Positions 1 to 5,800 of a stretch of 10,524 nucleotides of DNA are shown piece by piece. Made by a program: the position numbers and the translations under genes. The notes beneath the pieces are model-generated. The model was not told where the DNA came from, ran no database searches, and saw only the letters and a program-made list of their open reading frames with translations. This stretch comes from TC-15 sp034437275 (lineage in GTDB: Bacteria; Chloroflexota; Anaerolineae; Aggregatilineales; Aggregatilineaceae), in the NCBI GenBank assembly GCA_034437275.1, contig DAOTUD010000180.1, positions 1 to 10,524 on the forward strand, read 5' to 3'. The number at the start of each line of letters is the position of its first letter. The first letter of the stretch is position 1.

Positions 1-264
1 CAGGACTGGTTCAGCTATTTCGGCGGGGGCGCGACGTGTGACACGGTGCCCGCCGGGACTGCCTTCGCGTACAGCGCGGACGGCATCCACTGGACGCGCG
101 TCGGGGAAGGGCCGTTCCTGCCGTGCCACGACGAGAACGTGATCCCAGAGGCATCGTCGGTGCTGGTCATCGACGATGTGTACTACGTGTACTATTCGAT
201 CTTCACCACCTACCCCACCACCAGCACGATCGGGCTGGCGACCGGGACGATCACCTGGGAGTAG
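1..264 (+). CDS. C-terminal fragment of a beta-propeller, glycoside-hydrolase-like protein
   Basis: The frame is open from the first base and ends in TAG at 262-264, so this is the last 87 residues of a gene that starts outside the window. The fragment contains a SADGIHW segment followed by a short strand and a PFLP turn. It then has a VLVIDDVYYVYYS stretch and a closing IGLATG strand. This alternation resembles the blades of five-bladed propeller glycosidases and related proteins (GH32/GH43/GH130-like folds), where an S-x-DG-x-x-W turn is common. The catalytic residues would lie upstream, so substrate and activity cannot be judged. A repeat element begins eight bases after the stop. An internal GTG at 46 is not credible as a start because the same frame is open upstream. 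The fold call is moderately sure; the enzyme class is a guess. Confidence 0.7.
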   Translation, partial: QDWFSYFGGGATCDTVPAGTAFAYSADGIHWTRVGEGPFLPCHDENVIPEASSVLVIDDVYYVYYSIFTTYPTTSTIGLATGTITWE

Positions 265-272
265 AAGGGCGA

Positions 273-374
273 TTTACCCCTATCCCCCCGGCCCCCTTTC
301 CCCGCGCGCGGAGAAAGAGGGAGCACCGTCGCGCGCTTTGATCAAGTCCCCTCTCCGTTTACGGGGAGGGGTCA
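273..374 (+). repeat. Palindromic dispersed repeat, copy 1
   Basis: The copy opens with TTTACCCCTATCCCCCC and a GGCCCCCTTTCCCC block. It continues with a GCGCGCGG core and a GAGAAAGAGGGAGCA block. It ends in a hairpin whose 10-bp arms, CCCCTCTCCG (348-357) and CGGGGAGGGG (362-371), flank a TTTA loop. The same blocks recur in the same order at 829-947 and, more divergently, at 5311-5398. The right end (GGGGTCAA) is a decayed form of the GGGGTAAAC terminus of the 829-947 copy. It lies directly beyond the stop codon of the DUF559 gene. Confidence 0.85.
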
Positions 375-375
375 A

Positions 376-750
376 CTACGCCGAACACAACGCCGCGTGA
401 ATTGTCTCCAACACGCTTTCGATATCGTCCAGAACGTCGGCATTGCTGAAGCGAAGCACCCGCAAGCCTCGGCTTTCCAGAAACGCCTGGCGGACCGCGT
501 CTTCCTGCGGTGTGTAATCGTGGATTGGCCCGTCAACCTCGATCACAAGCCGTGCTTTGGCACAGTAAAAATCGACGATGAAACGTTCGATGGTGTGCTG
601 GCGGCGAAACTGATATCCGGCCAATTGGTGACGGCGCAGCCGCTGCCATAAGGCATCTTCCGCTAGGGTCGGATCGTGGCGGTGCTGCCGCGCCAGTGGC
701 CTGAGTTTCTCCCATAGTTTCGGCGGTGTTGTCCAGGGTACATCGGTCAT
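376..750 (-). CDS. DUF559 domain protein (Vsr/REase-like nuclease fold)
   Basis: This 124-aa protein is close to the normal length of a one-domain DUF559 (PF04480) protein. It shows the family landmarks in order: a helical LAEDALWQRLR segment (29-39), then FRRQHTI (48-54), FIVDFYC (57-63), VIEVDG (69-74) and a C-terminal LRVLRFSNADVL block (96-107). Asp60 and Glu71 with Asp73 fit the acidic centre of the PD-(D/E)XK / very-short-patch-repair fold, so DNA cleavage is plausible. The biological role of the family is not established. The ATG at 750 lies two bases from a repeat whose minus strand supplies a strong GGAGG-type ribosome binding site. The TAG stop abuts another repeat copy. No methylase or restriction partner is nearby. 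Family assignment is firm; function is open. Confidence 0.92.
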   Translation of the reverse strand: MTDVPWTTPPKLWEKLRPLARQHRHDPTLAEDALWQRLRRHQLAGYQFRRQHTIERFIVDFYCAKARLVIEVDGPIHDYTPQEDAVRQAFLESRGLRVLRFSNADVLDDIESVLETIHAALCSA

Positions 751-752
751 TT

Positions 753-790
753 TTTACCCCTCCCCCCGGCCCCCTTTCCCCGCAGGGAAA
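753..790 (+). repeat. Palindromic dispersed repeat, copy 2 (left half only)
   Basis: Starting at TTTACCCCT (753-761) the sequence matches the left block of copies 1 and 3 through CCCCCCGGCCCCCTTTCCCC. It then diverges into GCAGGGAAA, which makes a small TTTCCC/GGGAAA hairpin. The right-hand CCCCTCTCCG hairpin is absent. The remaining 38 bases before copy 3 (791-828) match nothing else in the window. On the minus strand the left end reads as a G-rich tract just upstream of the DUF559 start codon. Confidence 0.75.
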
Positions 791-828
791 ATCGGGCACG
801 GTGATCGATTTGTACTTGCTCTCTGACT

Positions 829-947
829 GTTTACCCCTATCCCCCCGGCCCCCTTTCCCCGCGCGCGGAGAAAGGGGGAGCACAGCCGCACGTCCTGGCA
901 AAGTCCCCTCTCCGTTTACGGGGAGGGGATTTAGGGGAGGGGTAAAC
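829..947 (+). repeat. Palindromic dispersed repeat, copy 3 (most complete)
   Basis: The copy is bounded by a perfect 10-bp inverted repeat, GTTTACCCCT (829-838) and AGGGGTAAAC (938-947). Inside are two hairpins. The first pairs CCCCCTTTC (849-857) with GAAAGGGGG (870-878) around a self-complementary CCGCGCGCGG. The second pairs CCCCTCTCCG (905-914) with CGGGGAGGGG (919-928) around TTTA. The total of 119 bp, terminal inverted repeats and absence of a gene suit a MITE-like or REP-like element. It lies downstream of the MFS gene and could also end that transcript. Confidence 0.88.
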
Positions 948-1024
948 ACACGACAATCTAAGCGGTAGTATAGCACTCCTGACACAGGGGGCAAACATAG
1001 CGCCGGGGCAAGAGGAACCTGCGG

Positions 1025-2269
1025 TTATTTCGCCGCCGCTGCTGTTTCTTCTTGCTGCTGCGGTGCGGGAACGGACGTGGCCTCAGGGCGGGCATCCGGC
1101 AGCCGCCAGTGAACCAGCGCCGCCATGCTCAGGAAGGTGACGCCGGTCGCCACGTACACGCTGCGCAGCCCAAACCACGCGACCAATGTCGCGCCCATCA
1201 TCGGCGACACGCTGCGCGCCCCAGCCATGATCGAGCTTTCCAGCCCGTAGACCGCGCCCTCCTCGCCCGGATCGGTGTACTTGGCGAGCAGCGCGCTCAG
1301 CGTGGGCATGATGCCGCCCACCGCGAAGCCGGTCATGGCTTGCAGCGTGAACAACTGCCACACCGCGTTAACCATGCTCTGCGGCAGGTAGAAGGCCGCC
1401 GCCGCCAGCGCCGACCCGGTCAGCACGCGCCGGTGCCCGACCCGGTCGCCCATGCGCCCCAGGTACACCGCGCTGATCGTCCCCGCCACCGCCGCCACCG
1501 CCGTGATCATCCCGGTGACGGTCGCCACGCGCGCGGTCCCGGTCATCAAGGCCTGCACGAACAGCGGCGTAAAGGGGAACACCATCGTGCGGCCCAGGCG
1601 ACTGAGGAAGCGCGCCAGGTAGGTCAGCGGTACGCCCGACATCGACAGCACATGCCGCCACGCCTGGAAGAATGACGTGCGCTGCTCTTTTTCCTGCGGC
1701 GTGAAGTTCTCCTCGACGCCCCACACCGTCAGCGCCCCGGCCACCGTCAGCAGCGCCGAGGTCACCACGAACGCGGACCGGTAGCCGAACGCATCGGCCA
1801 TCACGCCGCCGATCAGCGGGCCGACCGACACCCCGCCCCACAGCCCGACCTGCACCAGCCCCAGCGCGTAGCCGGTCCGGTCGCGCGGGGCGCTCGCCGC
1901 CGCCAGCGTGGTCAGTGCGGCGAACACGCCCGTGATCACGCCCTGGATCGCGCGCAGCAGGACCAACTGCTCGGCGGATTGCGCGAAGCCCATCAGCAGA
2001 ATGATCCCCGCCCCGCCGAAGGTCGCGCGCTGCACCATCAGCTTCCGCCCGTAGCGATCCGCCAGCGCGCCCCAAAACGGCGCGGCCAGCATCATCGTGA
2101 AGGCCTGCGCCGAAAACACCATCCCGGCCAGGAACTCCACGCTCAGGCCGGTGCTAGTGCCCAGGTCCTCGATATACAGCGGCAGGAAGGGGAAAATGCT
2201 CGAAAAACCGATGGCAGACACTAACTGCACGAAGACGAGAATATAGACAGTACGCTGCCAGGAAGACAT
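1025..2269 (-). CDS. MFS drug-efflux transporter, DHA1 / MdtG-like
   Basis: This protein of about 414 aa has the size of a 12-helix Major Facilitator exporter. Numbering from the upstream ATG, helix 1 is followed by FPFLPLY (27-33), typical of the MdtG/TetA branch of DHA1 proton antiporters. Motif A is GALADRYGRK (68-77) in the loop between helices 2 and 3. A motif B-like LLRAIQG follows at 105-111. A motif C-like glycine-rich helix 5 (about 138-160) contains GPLIGG, the signature of antiporters. A second motif A, GRMGDRVGHRR, opens the C-terminal half at 272-282. It probably exports a small hydrophobic compound across the inner membrane; the substrate cannot be read from sequence. Two ATGs lie in tandem at 2272 and 2269. 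The AGAAGG site is three bases from the first and six from the second, so the second is preferred. The C-terminus is a PQQQEE/Ala tail. Confidence 0.93.
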   Translation of the reverse strand: MSSWQRTVYILVFVQLVSAIGFSSIFPFLPLYIEDLGTSTGLSVEFLAGMVFSAQAFTMMLAAPFWGALADRYGRKLMVQRATFGGAGIILLMGFAQSAEQLVLLRAIQGVITGVFAALTTLAAASAPRDRTGYALGLVQVGLWGGVSVGPLIGGVMADAFGYRSAFVVTSALLTVAGALTVWGVEENFTPQEKEQRTSFFQAWRHVLSMSGVPLTYLARFLSRLGRTMVFPFTPLFVQALMTGTARVATVTGMITAVAAVAGTISAVYLGRMGDRVGHRRVLTGSALAAAAFYLPQSMVNAVWQLFTLQAMTGFAVGGIMPTLSALLAKYTDPGEEGAVYGLESSIMAGARSVSPMMGATLVAWFGLRSVYVATGVTFLSMAALVHWRLPDARPEATSVPAPQQQEETAAAAK

Positions 2270-2301
2270 CATTAACCTTCTAGTTATGCACCAGGGTGCG
2301 T

Positions 2302-2330
2302 ATCTTACCTAGCCTCGCCCCGGTTTTCAA
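2302..2330 (-). promoter_or_regulatory. Predicted sigma70-type promoter of the MFS gene
   Basis: On the minus strand TTGAAA (2325-2330) is followed after exactly 17 bases by TAAGAT (2302-2307), about 30 bases before the MFS start codons. Between the -10 and the ribosome binding site lies a small dyad, GCACC AG GGTGC (2288-2299), which could be an operator or a leader hairpin. The boxes match consensus at 5/6 and 4/6 positions. Confidence 0.5.
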
Positions 2331-2372
2331 GCGCCCCGCCAACGGCGAGTGGTCTAATCCCGCGGCTTTCGC

Positions 2373-2378
2373 TATGAT
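2373..2378 (+). promoter_or_regulatory. Possible -10 box for the DM13/methyltransferase pair
   Basis: TATGAT lies 30 bases before the DM13 start codon in the 136-bp divergent spacer. No convincing -35 hexamer is present at 16-18 bases upstream, so this is a weak call. Confidence 0.3.
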
Positions 2379-2408
2379 CCGGCTGTGTCACGATGGAAAG
2401 GGAGAACC

Positions 2409-3071
2409 ATGAACACACGACCGGCCTGGGGCGTCTTGCTGCTCGGCGTGGTGATCATCGCCGTGCTGATTGTATCCCCCATCTGGCTCCAAGAATTTTC
2501 CGGCTACATCGAAGAAGAGGAAGAGCAAGCCCCATTCCCGGAGGGATTCTACCAACTGCCGGGCGAGGCGCAGAATCTATACCAGGACATGTACCAGACC
2601 AGCCCCCAGATGGCGGTCGATTTTGTGGCGGCGCGGCTGGAAGAACCCGAGGACGTCGAAGAGCCGAACCTGCCCGTGATCGACCCCAACCCGGTTGCGG
2701 TCGAACTGCTGCTGACCGGCACCTTCACCACGCTCGACCCGCTGCGCGGCGCGTCTGGCGCGGCCAACGTCTACCGGCTGTCGGACGGGCGGCGCTTGAT
2801 CCGGCTGGAGGGGCTGGAGGCCATCGGCGGGCCGGACCTGCACGTGCTGCTGTCGGCCTACCCCAACCCCACCACCCAGGAACAGCTCGAACAGGCCGCG
2901 TCGCTCCAGATCGACCTGGGGCCGCTGAAGGGTACGCTCGGCAACCAGAACTACATCCCGGAGCAGTTGTTCAATCCGGACGACTACGCCAACGGCAGCG
3001 TGGTGCTCTACTCCACGCGCTACGAGATCATCTTCAGCTACGCCTCGCTGGCCCCGCCCGAGGCCGGATAG
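2409..3071 (+). CDS. Membrane-anchored DM13-domain protein
   Basis: The 220-aa product starts at ATG 2409, behind GGGAG with good spacing. A GTG 24 bases upstream in frame lacks such a site. Residues about 7-25 form one hydrophobic helix with no lipobox, so the protein is likely anchored with its C-terminus outside. An acidic patch (EEEEE, 35-39) and a Pro/Glu-rich linker follow. The DM13 domain (PF10517) spans about 103-213. It includes GTFTTLD, RGASGAANVYRL, GPDLHVLLS, LGPLKGTLGNQNY and a final IIFSYASL strand. DM13 domains have been proposed to act in redox or cell-surface processes, largely because of a conserved cysteine in the penultimate strand. Here that position is serine (Ser202) and the whole protein has no cysteine. 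It sits 74 bp before a methyltransferase gene and may share its transcript. Confidence 0.88.
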   Translation: MNTRPAWGVLLLGVVIIAVLIVSPIWLQEFSGYIEEEEEQAPFPEGFYQLPGEAQNLYQDMYQTSPQMAVDFVAARLEEPEDVEEPNLPVIDPNPVAVELLLTGTFTTLDPLRGASGAANVYRLSDGRRLIRLEGLEAIGGPDLHVLLSAYPNPTTQEQLEQAASLQIDLGPLKGTLGNQNYIPEQLFNPDDYANGSVVLYSTRYEIIFSYASLAPPEAG

Positions 3072-3145
3072 CGGGTTCGTCCGCCCCCACTGGCGCAAAA
3101 CCGGCGACAACGTGTATAACAACTGGCAGGAAGCGAGGTGTTCTC

Positions 3146-3925
3146 ATGTCATTCAAGGTTTCACCGTACGCCGCGCTGGCGGCAGTCTACGACCAGATCG
3201 GATTCGCCGATTATGCCGCGCAGCAAACGCCGCACTACATCGCCTACGCCCATTCCATCGACTGGGCCGGGCGGCGCATCCTGGACCTGGGCTGTGGCAC
3301 CGGGGTGAGTACGTGGTGGCTCTCGCAGCAGGGTTACCGCGTGGTCGGCATCGACATCAGCCCGCACATGCTCGCCCAGGCGCAGGACAACGCCCCCACC
3401 CCGGAGCTAACCCACGATCCGCCGAATTTCGAGCAAATCGACATCCGGCAGTTGACCTCCCCCATCGGCGGGGTGGACCTGGTGCTGGCGCTGGGCGGCG
3501 TGCTGAACGCGATACACAGCCTGCGCGAGTTAGAAGTCACCTTCGCGCGCATCCACGACGCGCTGGACCCCGACCACCTGCTGATGTTCGATGTGCGCAC
3601 CATACGCGGGCTGTCAGACGAGGTCGGAAATGGGGACCGGGTGTACTATGATAACGAGGACGATCTGATGGTCGTGGCGCACACCAGCTTCAGCTTCGAG
3701 ACGCTGAGCAACCGGCACCACTACATCATCTGGCAGCGGCAGGACACCGGGTGGCAGCGCCAGGACGAGGTGCACATCGCGCGCGGCTTCCCGACGCAGG
3801 GGATCATCGCCATGCTGGAGCGCACCCGGTTCGCGCTGCAGGCCGTGCTCACGCCGGGCTTTGAGCCGCTCGACATCCAGCAGGACGTCTACGGGCGTAC
3901 GATCTTCGTGGCACGGAAAGCCTAG
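3146..3925 (+). CDS. Class I SAM-dependent methyltransferase
   Basis: The 259-aa protein begins at ATG 3146, seven bases after GAGG. The longer upstream in-frame extension is only the out-of-frame shadow of the DM13 gene. The N-terminus (YAALAAVYDQIGFADYA) is a cap seen in many small-molecule methyltransferases. The Rossmann core follows. Motif I is ILDLGCGTG (45-53) and the SAM-ribose-binding acid is Asp70 in VVGIDIS. The post-II strand is FEQIDIRQL (95-103) and motif IV is DLVLALGGVLN (111-121). The C-terminal half carries a beta sheet likely to shape the acceptor site. The acceptor is not evident; the cap and the GG after motif IV suggest a small metabolite rather than DNA or RNA. A TATAAC at 3115-3120 could give it its own promoter. 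It ends in a four-base overlap with the convergent neighbour. Confidence 0.9.
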   Translation: MSFKVSPYAALAAVYDQIGFADYAAQQTPHYIAYAHSIDWAGRRILDLGCGTGVSTWWLSQQGYRVVGIDISPHMLAQAQDNAPTPELTHDPPNFEQIDIRQLTSPIGGVDLVLALGGVLNAIHSLRELEVTFARIHDALDPDHLLMFDVRTIRGLSDEVGNGDRVYYDNEDDLMVVAHTSFSFETLSNRHHYIIWQRQDTGWQRQDEVHIARGFPTQGIIAMLERTRFALQAVLTPGFEPLDIQQDVYGRTIFVARKA

Positions 3926-4386
3926 CCGGCACTAGCGGCCCACAGGATTTCGGAGCCGGGTTTTTCCCACATGTCAATATGGATCACGCTCTGGTCGCCC
4001 TGTTCCGCCTGGGTGACGGTGGCGTCCATCCATTCCGGCGCGCGCCCCAACAGCAGCCCGGCCTCAACCAGCGCCTGCTGTACCATGATCCCGGCAGCGT
4101 GCGGATCGGGGCACTCGCCCACGCACACCAGCCGGATCGAGACGCCGCGTTTGGCCTGCGCGGGCGGGACCCCGGCCTCTTTCGCCAGCCAGGACAGCAG
4201 CCTGGCCCAGCGCGTGACCAGGGCCGCATCCTCGCCATCCGGCTCCAGCGGGGGATGCGGCTCGCTGATCGCCAGGTGGAACTGCGCCCGGCGGCGGCCT
4301 TCCTCCTGCAAGATGGCGTCGCGCAGGTGTTCCAGTTCGTCGTCGGTCACGTCGGCGAGCAAACGCTCAAGCGGTTCACGGGGCAT
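3922..4386 (-). CDS. Hypothetical protein, 154 aa
   Basis: I do not recognise this protein. The ATG at 4386 is chosen because GGAG lies eight bases upstream on the minus strand; the frame runs further up but without a comparable site. The first 35 residues look like an amphipathic acidic helix (LADVTDDELEHLRDAI, then EEGRRR). A second helical part, VTRWARLLSWLAKEAGV (57-73), follows a Pro-rich turn. Next comes an alternating strand IRLVCVGEC (84-92) and a helix AAGIMVQQALVEAGLLLG (97-114). The C-terminus is probably two strands, MDATVTQ and SVIHIDMWE. There is no signal peptide and no membrane segment, so it is likely a small cytosolic alpha/beta protein. It lies 80 bp downstream of the membrane-protein gene on the same strand and could be its operon partner. 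Confidence 0.75.
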   Translation of the reverse strand: MPREPLERLLADVTDDELEHLRDAILQEEGRRRAQFHLAISEPHPPLEPDGEDAALVTRWARLLSWLAKEAGVPPAQAKRGVSIRLVCVGECPDPHAAGIMVQQALVEAGLLLGRAPEWMDATVTQAEQGDQSVIHIDMWEKPGSEILWAASAG

Positions 4387-4466
4387 CGTTTCGTCTCCAT
4401 ATCTCGGGCTTGCACGCGCAGCGTAGCACAGCCCGGCGTTCTGCGCAATCGGGCGGCGAAGAAACC

Positions 4467-5660
4467 CTACCCTGCCTGGCGCGCCTCGTAGGCGGCGAGT
4501 TCGCTCTCCAGCACGGGCGGAAACAGCGTGCGCCGGAAGACCGCGATCACGCCCAGGCCGACCAGCACGCCGACCCACACCTGGAACAGCGACACCAGGA
4601 AGGTCGCGGTCCCGGCGTCGGCCTTGGAGAGGCCGACCACACCGGTCAGCAGCGCGCCGACGGTCAGCTCACGCCCGCCAGCCCCGCCGGGCATGGCCGA
4701 CAGCGCCGCCACCACGACCGAAAAGCCCAGGATGAACGTCGCCTGCGCGAACAACGTCCCCGAGCCATCCACGCCCAGACCGGTCAGCAGCAGGTAGAAC
4801 CCGACGCAGTCGGTGAAATACGCCGTCACGCCGAGCAGCGTCGTCAGCGCAAGATGACGCAGCTTGAGCAGATCGTAGGCCGCCGCGTAGAGTTCCCGCA
4901 GCGGCGCGGCGATGCGCCGGATCACGGGCCAGGTGTGCGCCCGGTCCAGCAGCCACCACGCCAGCGGCCTGATCTGCAACATCACGACGCCGGCCAGCAG
5001 GACCAGCGTCGTCCCGGCCAGCACCGCACGCGCGTACCCCGCCGAGAGATCGCTGCCGTCCAGCGTCCCGGCCATGAACAGCAGCGACGCGGCGGCCAGG
5101 ATGATCACCGCCAGCCCGTCGACCAGGCGCTCCATGAACACCACCGGCGTGCTGCGCGAAATGGGGGTACCGGTCATCGTCTTGAGCACCAGCGCCTTGA
5201 GCACTTCGGCCAGCTTGCCAGGGCTGATCGCCAGGGGCAGCGCCGCCAGCCACAGCACCACGCTGTCACGCTCGCGGATGGTGGCGAGGCTCGCCGGGGC
5301 AGAGGGGTTATTTACCCCTACCGCTGGCTCCCACCCCGCAGGCAGAGAGGGAGCAGACGGGCGTGGAGAAGTCCCCTCTCCGTTTACAGGAGGGGTTGGT
5401 TTTGCGGACAGCCGGTCATCGGCAGCATCCCCCGCGCGCCATACCGTCCGCACGCCGATCACGCCCAGGAAATAGCGCCACTCCAGGTAGCGCAGCCCCC
5501 AGTTGGCGACCTTCAGCGCGAGGACCGGCGCAAACACCCACCGCGGGAAATCGCGCAGCCGGTCGACCAGTTCGTCCACGCCGGTGATGATCACGACCGC
5601 GATCAACGCCAGCGCCGTGACCAGCAGGCCGGCCAACACCTGATTTCGATATCGTCGCAT
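4467..5660 (-). CDS. LPG-synthase TM / AglD-family membrane protein with in-frame repeat insertion
   Basis: This 397-aa multi-pass protein belongs to the flippase-like lysylphosphatidylglycerol-synthase transmembrane family (PF03706, UPF0104/AglD type). The start is ATG 5660, after GGAGAGG with five bases between. Helix 1 is residues 8-27. The LRYLEWRYFLGVIGVRTVWR segment (56-75) and LPLAISPGKLAEVLK (141-155) are the family hallmark. The C-terminal half holds more helices and a MPGGAGGRE motif that matches the family PGG-x-G-x-x-E. The soluble aminoacyl-transfer domain of MprF is absent, so lipid translocation or envelope biogenesis is more likely than LPG synthesis. The odd part is residues about 76-131, Pro/Gly-rich and unlike the rest. 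Residues 88-117 of it are translated from a copy of the dispersed repeat. No stop or frameshift results, so the gene may still work. Confidence 0.88.
   Translation of the reverse strand: MRRYRNQVLAGLLVTALALIAVVIITGVDELVDRLRDFPRWVFAPVLALKVANWGLRYLEWRYFLGVIGVRTVWRAGDAADDRLSAKPTPPVNGEGTSPRPSAPSLPAGWEPAVGVNNPSAPASLATIRERDSVVLWLAALPLAISPGKLAEVLKALVLKTMTGTPISRSTPVVFMERLVDGLAVIILAAASLLFMAGTLDGSDLSAGYARAVLAGTTLVLLAGVVMLQIRPLAWWLLDRAHTWPVIRRIAAPLRELYAAAYDLLKLRHLALTTLLGVTAYFTDCVGFYLLLTGLGVDGSGTLFAQATFILGFSVVVAALSAMPGGAGGRELTVGALLTGVVGLSKADAGTATFLVSLFQVWVGVLVGLGVIAVFRRTLFPPVLESELAAYEARQAG
5311..5398 (+). repeat. Palindromic dispersed repeat, copy 4, inside a coding sequence
   Basis: TTTACCCCT at 5311-5319, AGAGGGAGCA at 5345-5354 and GAAGTCCCCTCTCCGTTTAC (5368-5387) align in order with copies 1 and 3. 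The left GGCCCCCTTTCCCC block is degraded and the right hairpin arm is one base short (CAGGAGGGG). The minus-strand translation PVNGEGT is the same frame that is open in copy 3. GAGGGGTT occurs at both 5302-5309 and 5390-5397, which could be a target duplication, but the sequence is low in complexity. Confidence 0.75.
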
Positions 5661-5684
5661 CGCATCCTCTCCGGTAGCCGCGCC

Positions 5685-5714
5685 ATTGTAGCATACGCAT
5701 TTCGCACCGCACAA
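5685..5714 (-). promoter_or_regulatory. Predicted extended -10 promoter of the membrane-protein gene
   Basis: On the minus strand TGCTACAAT (5685-5693) is an extended -10 with a 5/6 hexamer. TTGTGC (5709-5714) sits 18 bases upstream as a partial -35. It lies about 25 bases before the start codon, in the divergent spacer shared with the Fe-S gene. Confidence 0.5.
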
Positions 5715-5723
5715 CCAAATGCA

Positions 5724-5752
5724 TTGCACAAACCCCGGTCCGCTGCTACACT
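5724..5752 (+). promoter_or_regulatory. Possible promoter of the IscA-like gene
   Basis: TTGCAC (5724-5729) and TACACT (5747-5752) are separated by 17 bases and lie about 50 bases before the Fe-S gene start. The matches are partial (3/6 and 4/6), with ideal spacing. It faces away from the promoter of the divergent membrane-protein gene. Confidence 0.4.
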
Positions 5753-5800
5753 ATGCATCAATGCAGATTGCTTTTTATGGCAAGTCAACAGGAGAACATT

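Larger units (their letters stand above)
273..947. mobile_element. Possible composite unit: repeats flanking a DUF559 gene
   Basis: Three like-oriented copies of one palindromic element (273-374, about 753-790 and 829-947) bracket a single DUF559 gene. The space between the first two copies is almost exactly the length of the gene. This is consistent with a mobile or formerly mobile unit made of the gene plus its flanking repeats. No transposase is present and no clear target-site duplication was found at the outer ends, so mobility is inferred. Confidence 0.3.

Noticed and set aside
273..947. A CRISPR array in the repeat-rich region
   Set aside because: Repeats are about 100 bp, few, unevenly spaced and interrupted by a gene; there are no short regular repeat-spacer units and no cas genes.
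533..994. A 153-codon minus-strand frame across repeats and the DUF559 gene
   Set aside because: It is partly translation of the repeats and partly out-of-frame DUF559 sequence; no start signal or domain supports it.
2393..3925. A 510-codon plus-strand frame that would fuse an upstream segment to the methyltransferase
   Set aside because: The part before 3146 lies out of frame with the DM13 gene and is Arg/Ala/Gly-rich shadow sequence; the methyltransferase has its own ATG and ribosome site at 3146.
5302..5397. GAGGGGTT on both sides of repeat copy 4 as proof of a target-site duplication
   Set aside because: The right copy overlaps the element's own conserved GGGGAGGGG end and the sequence is low in complexity, so it cannot be taken as proof.
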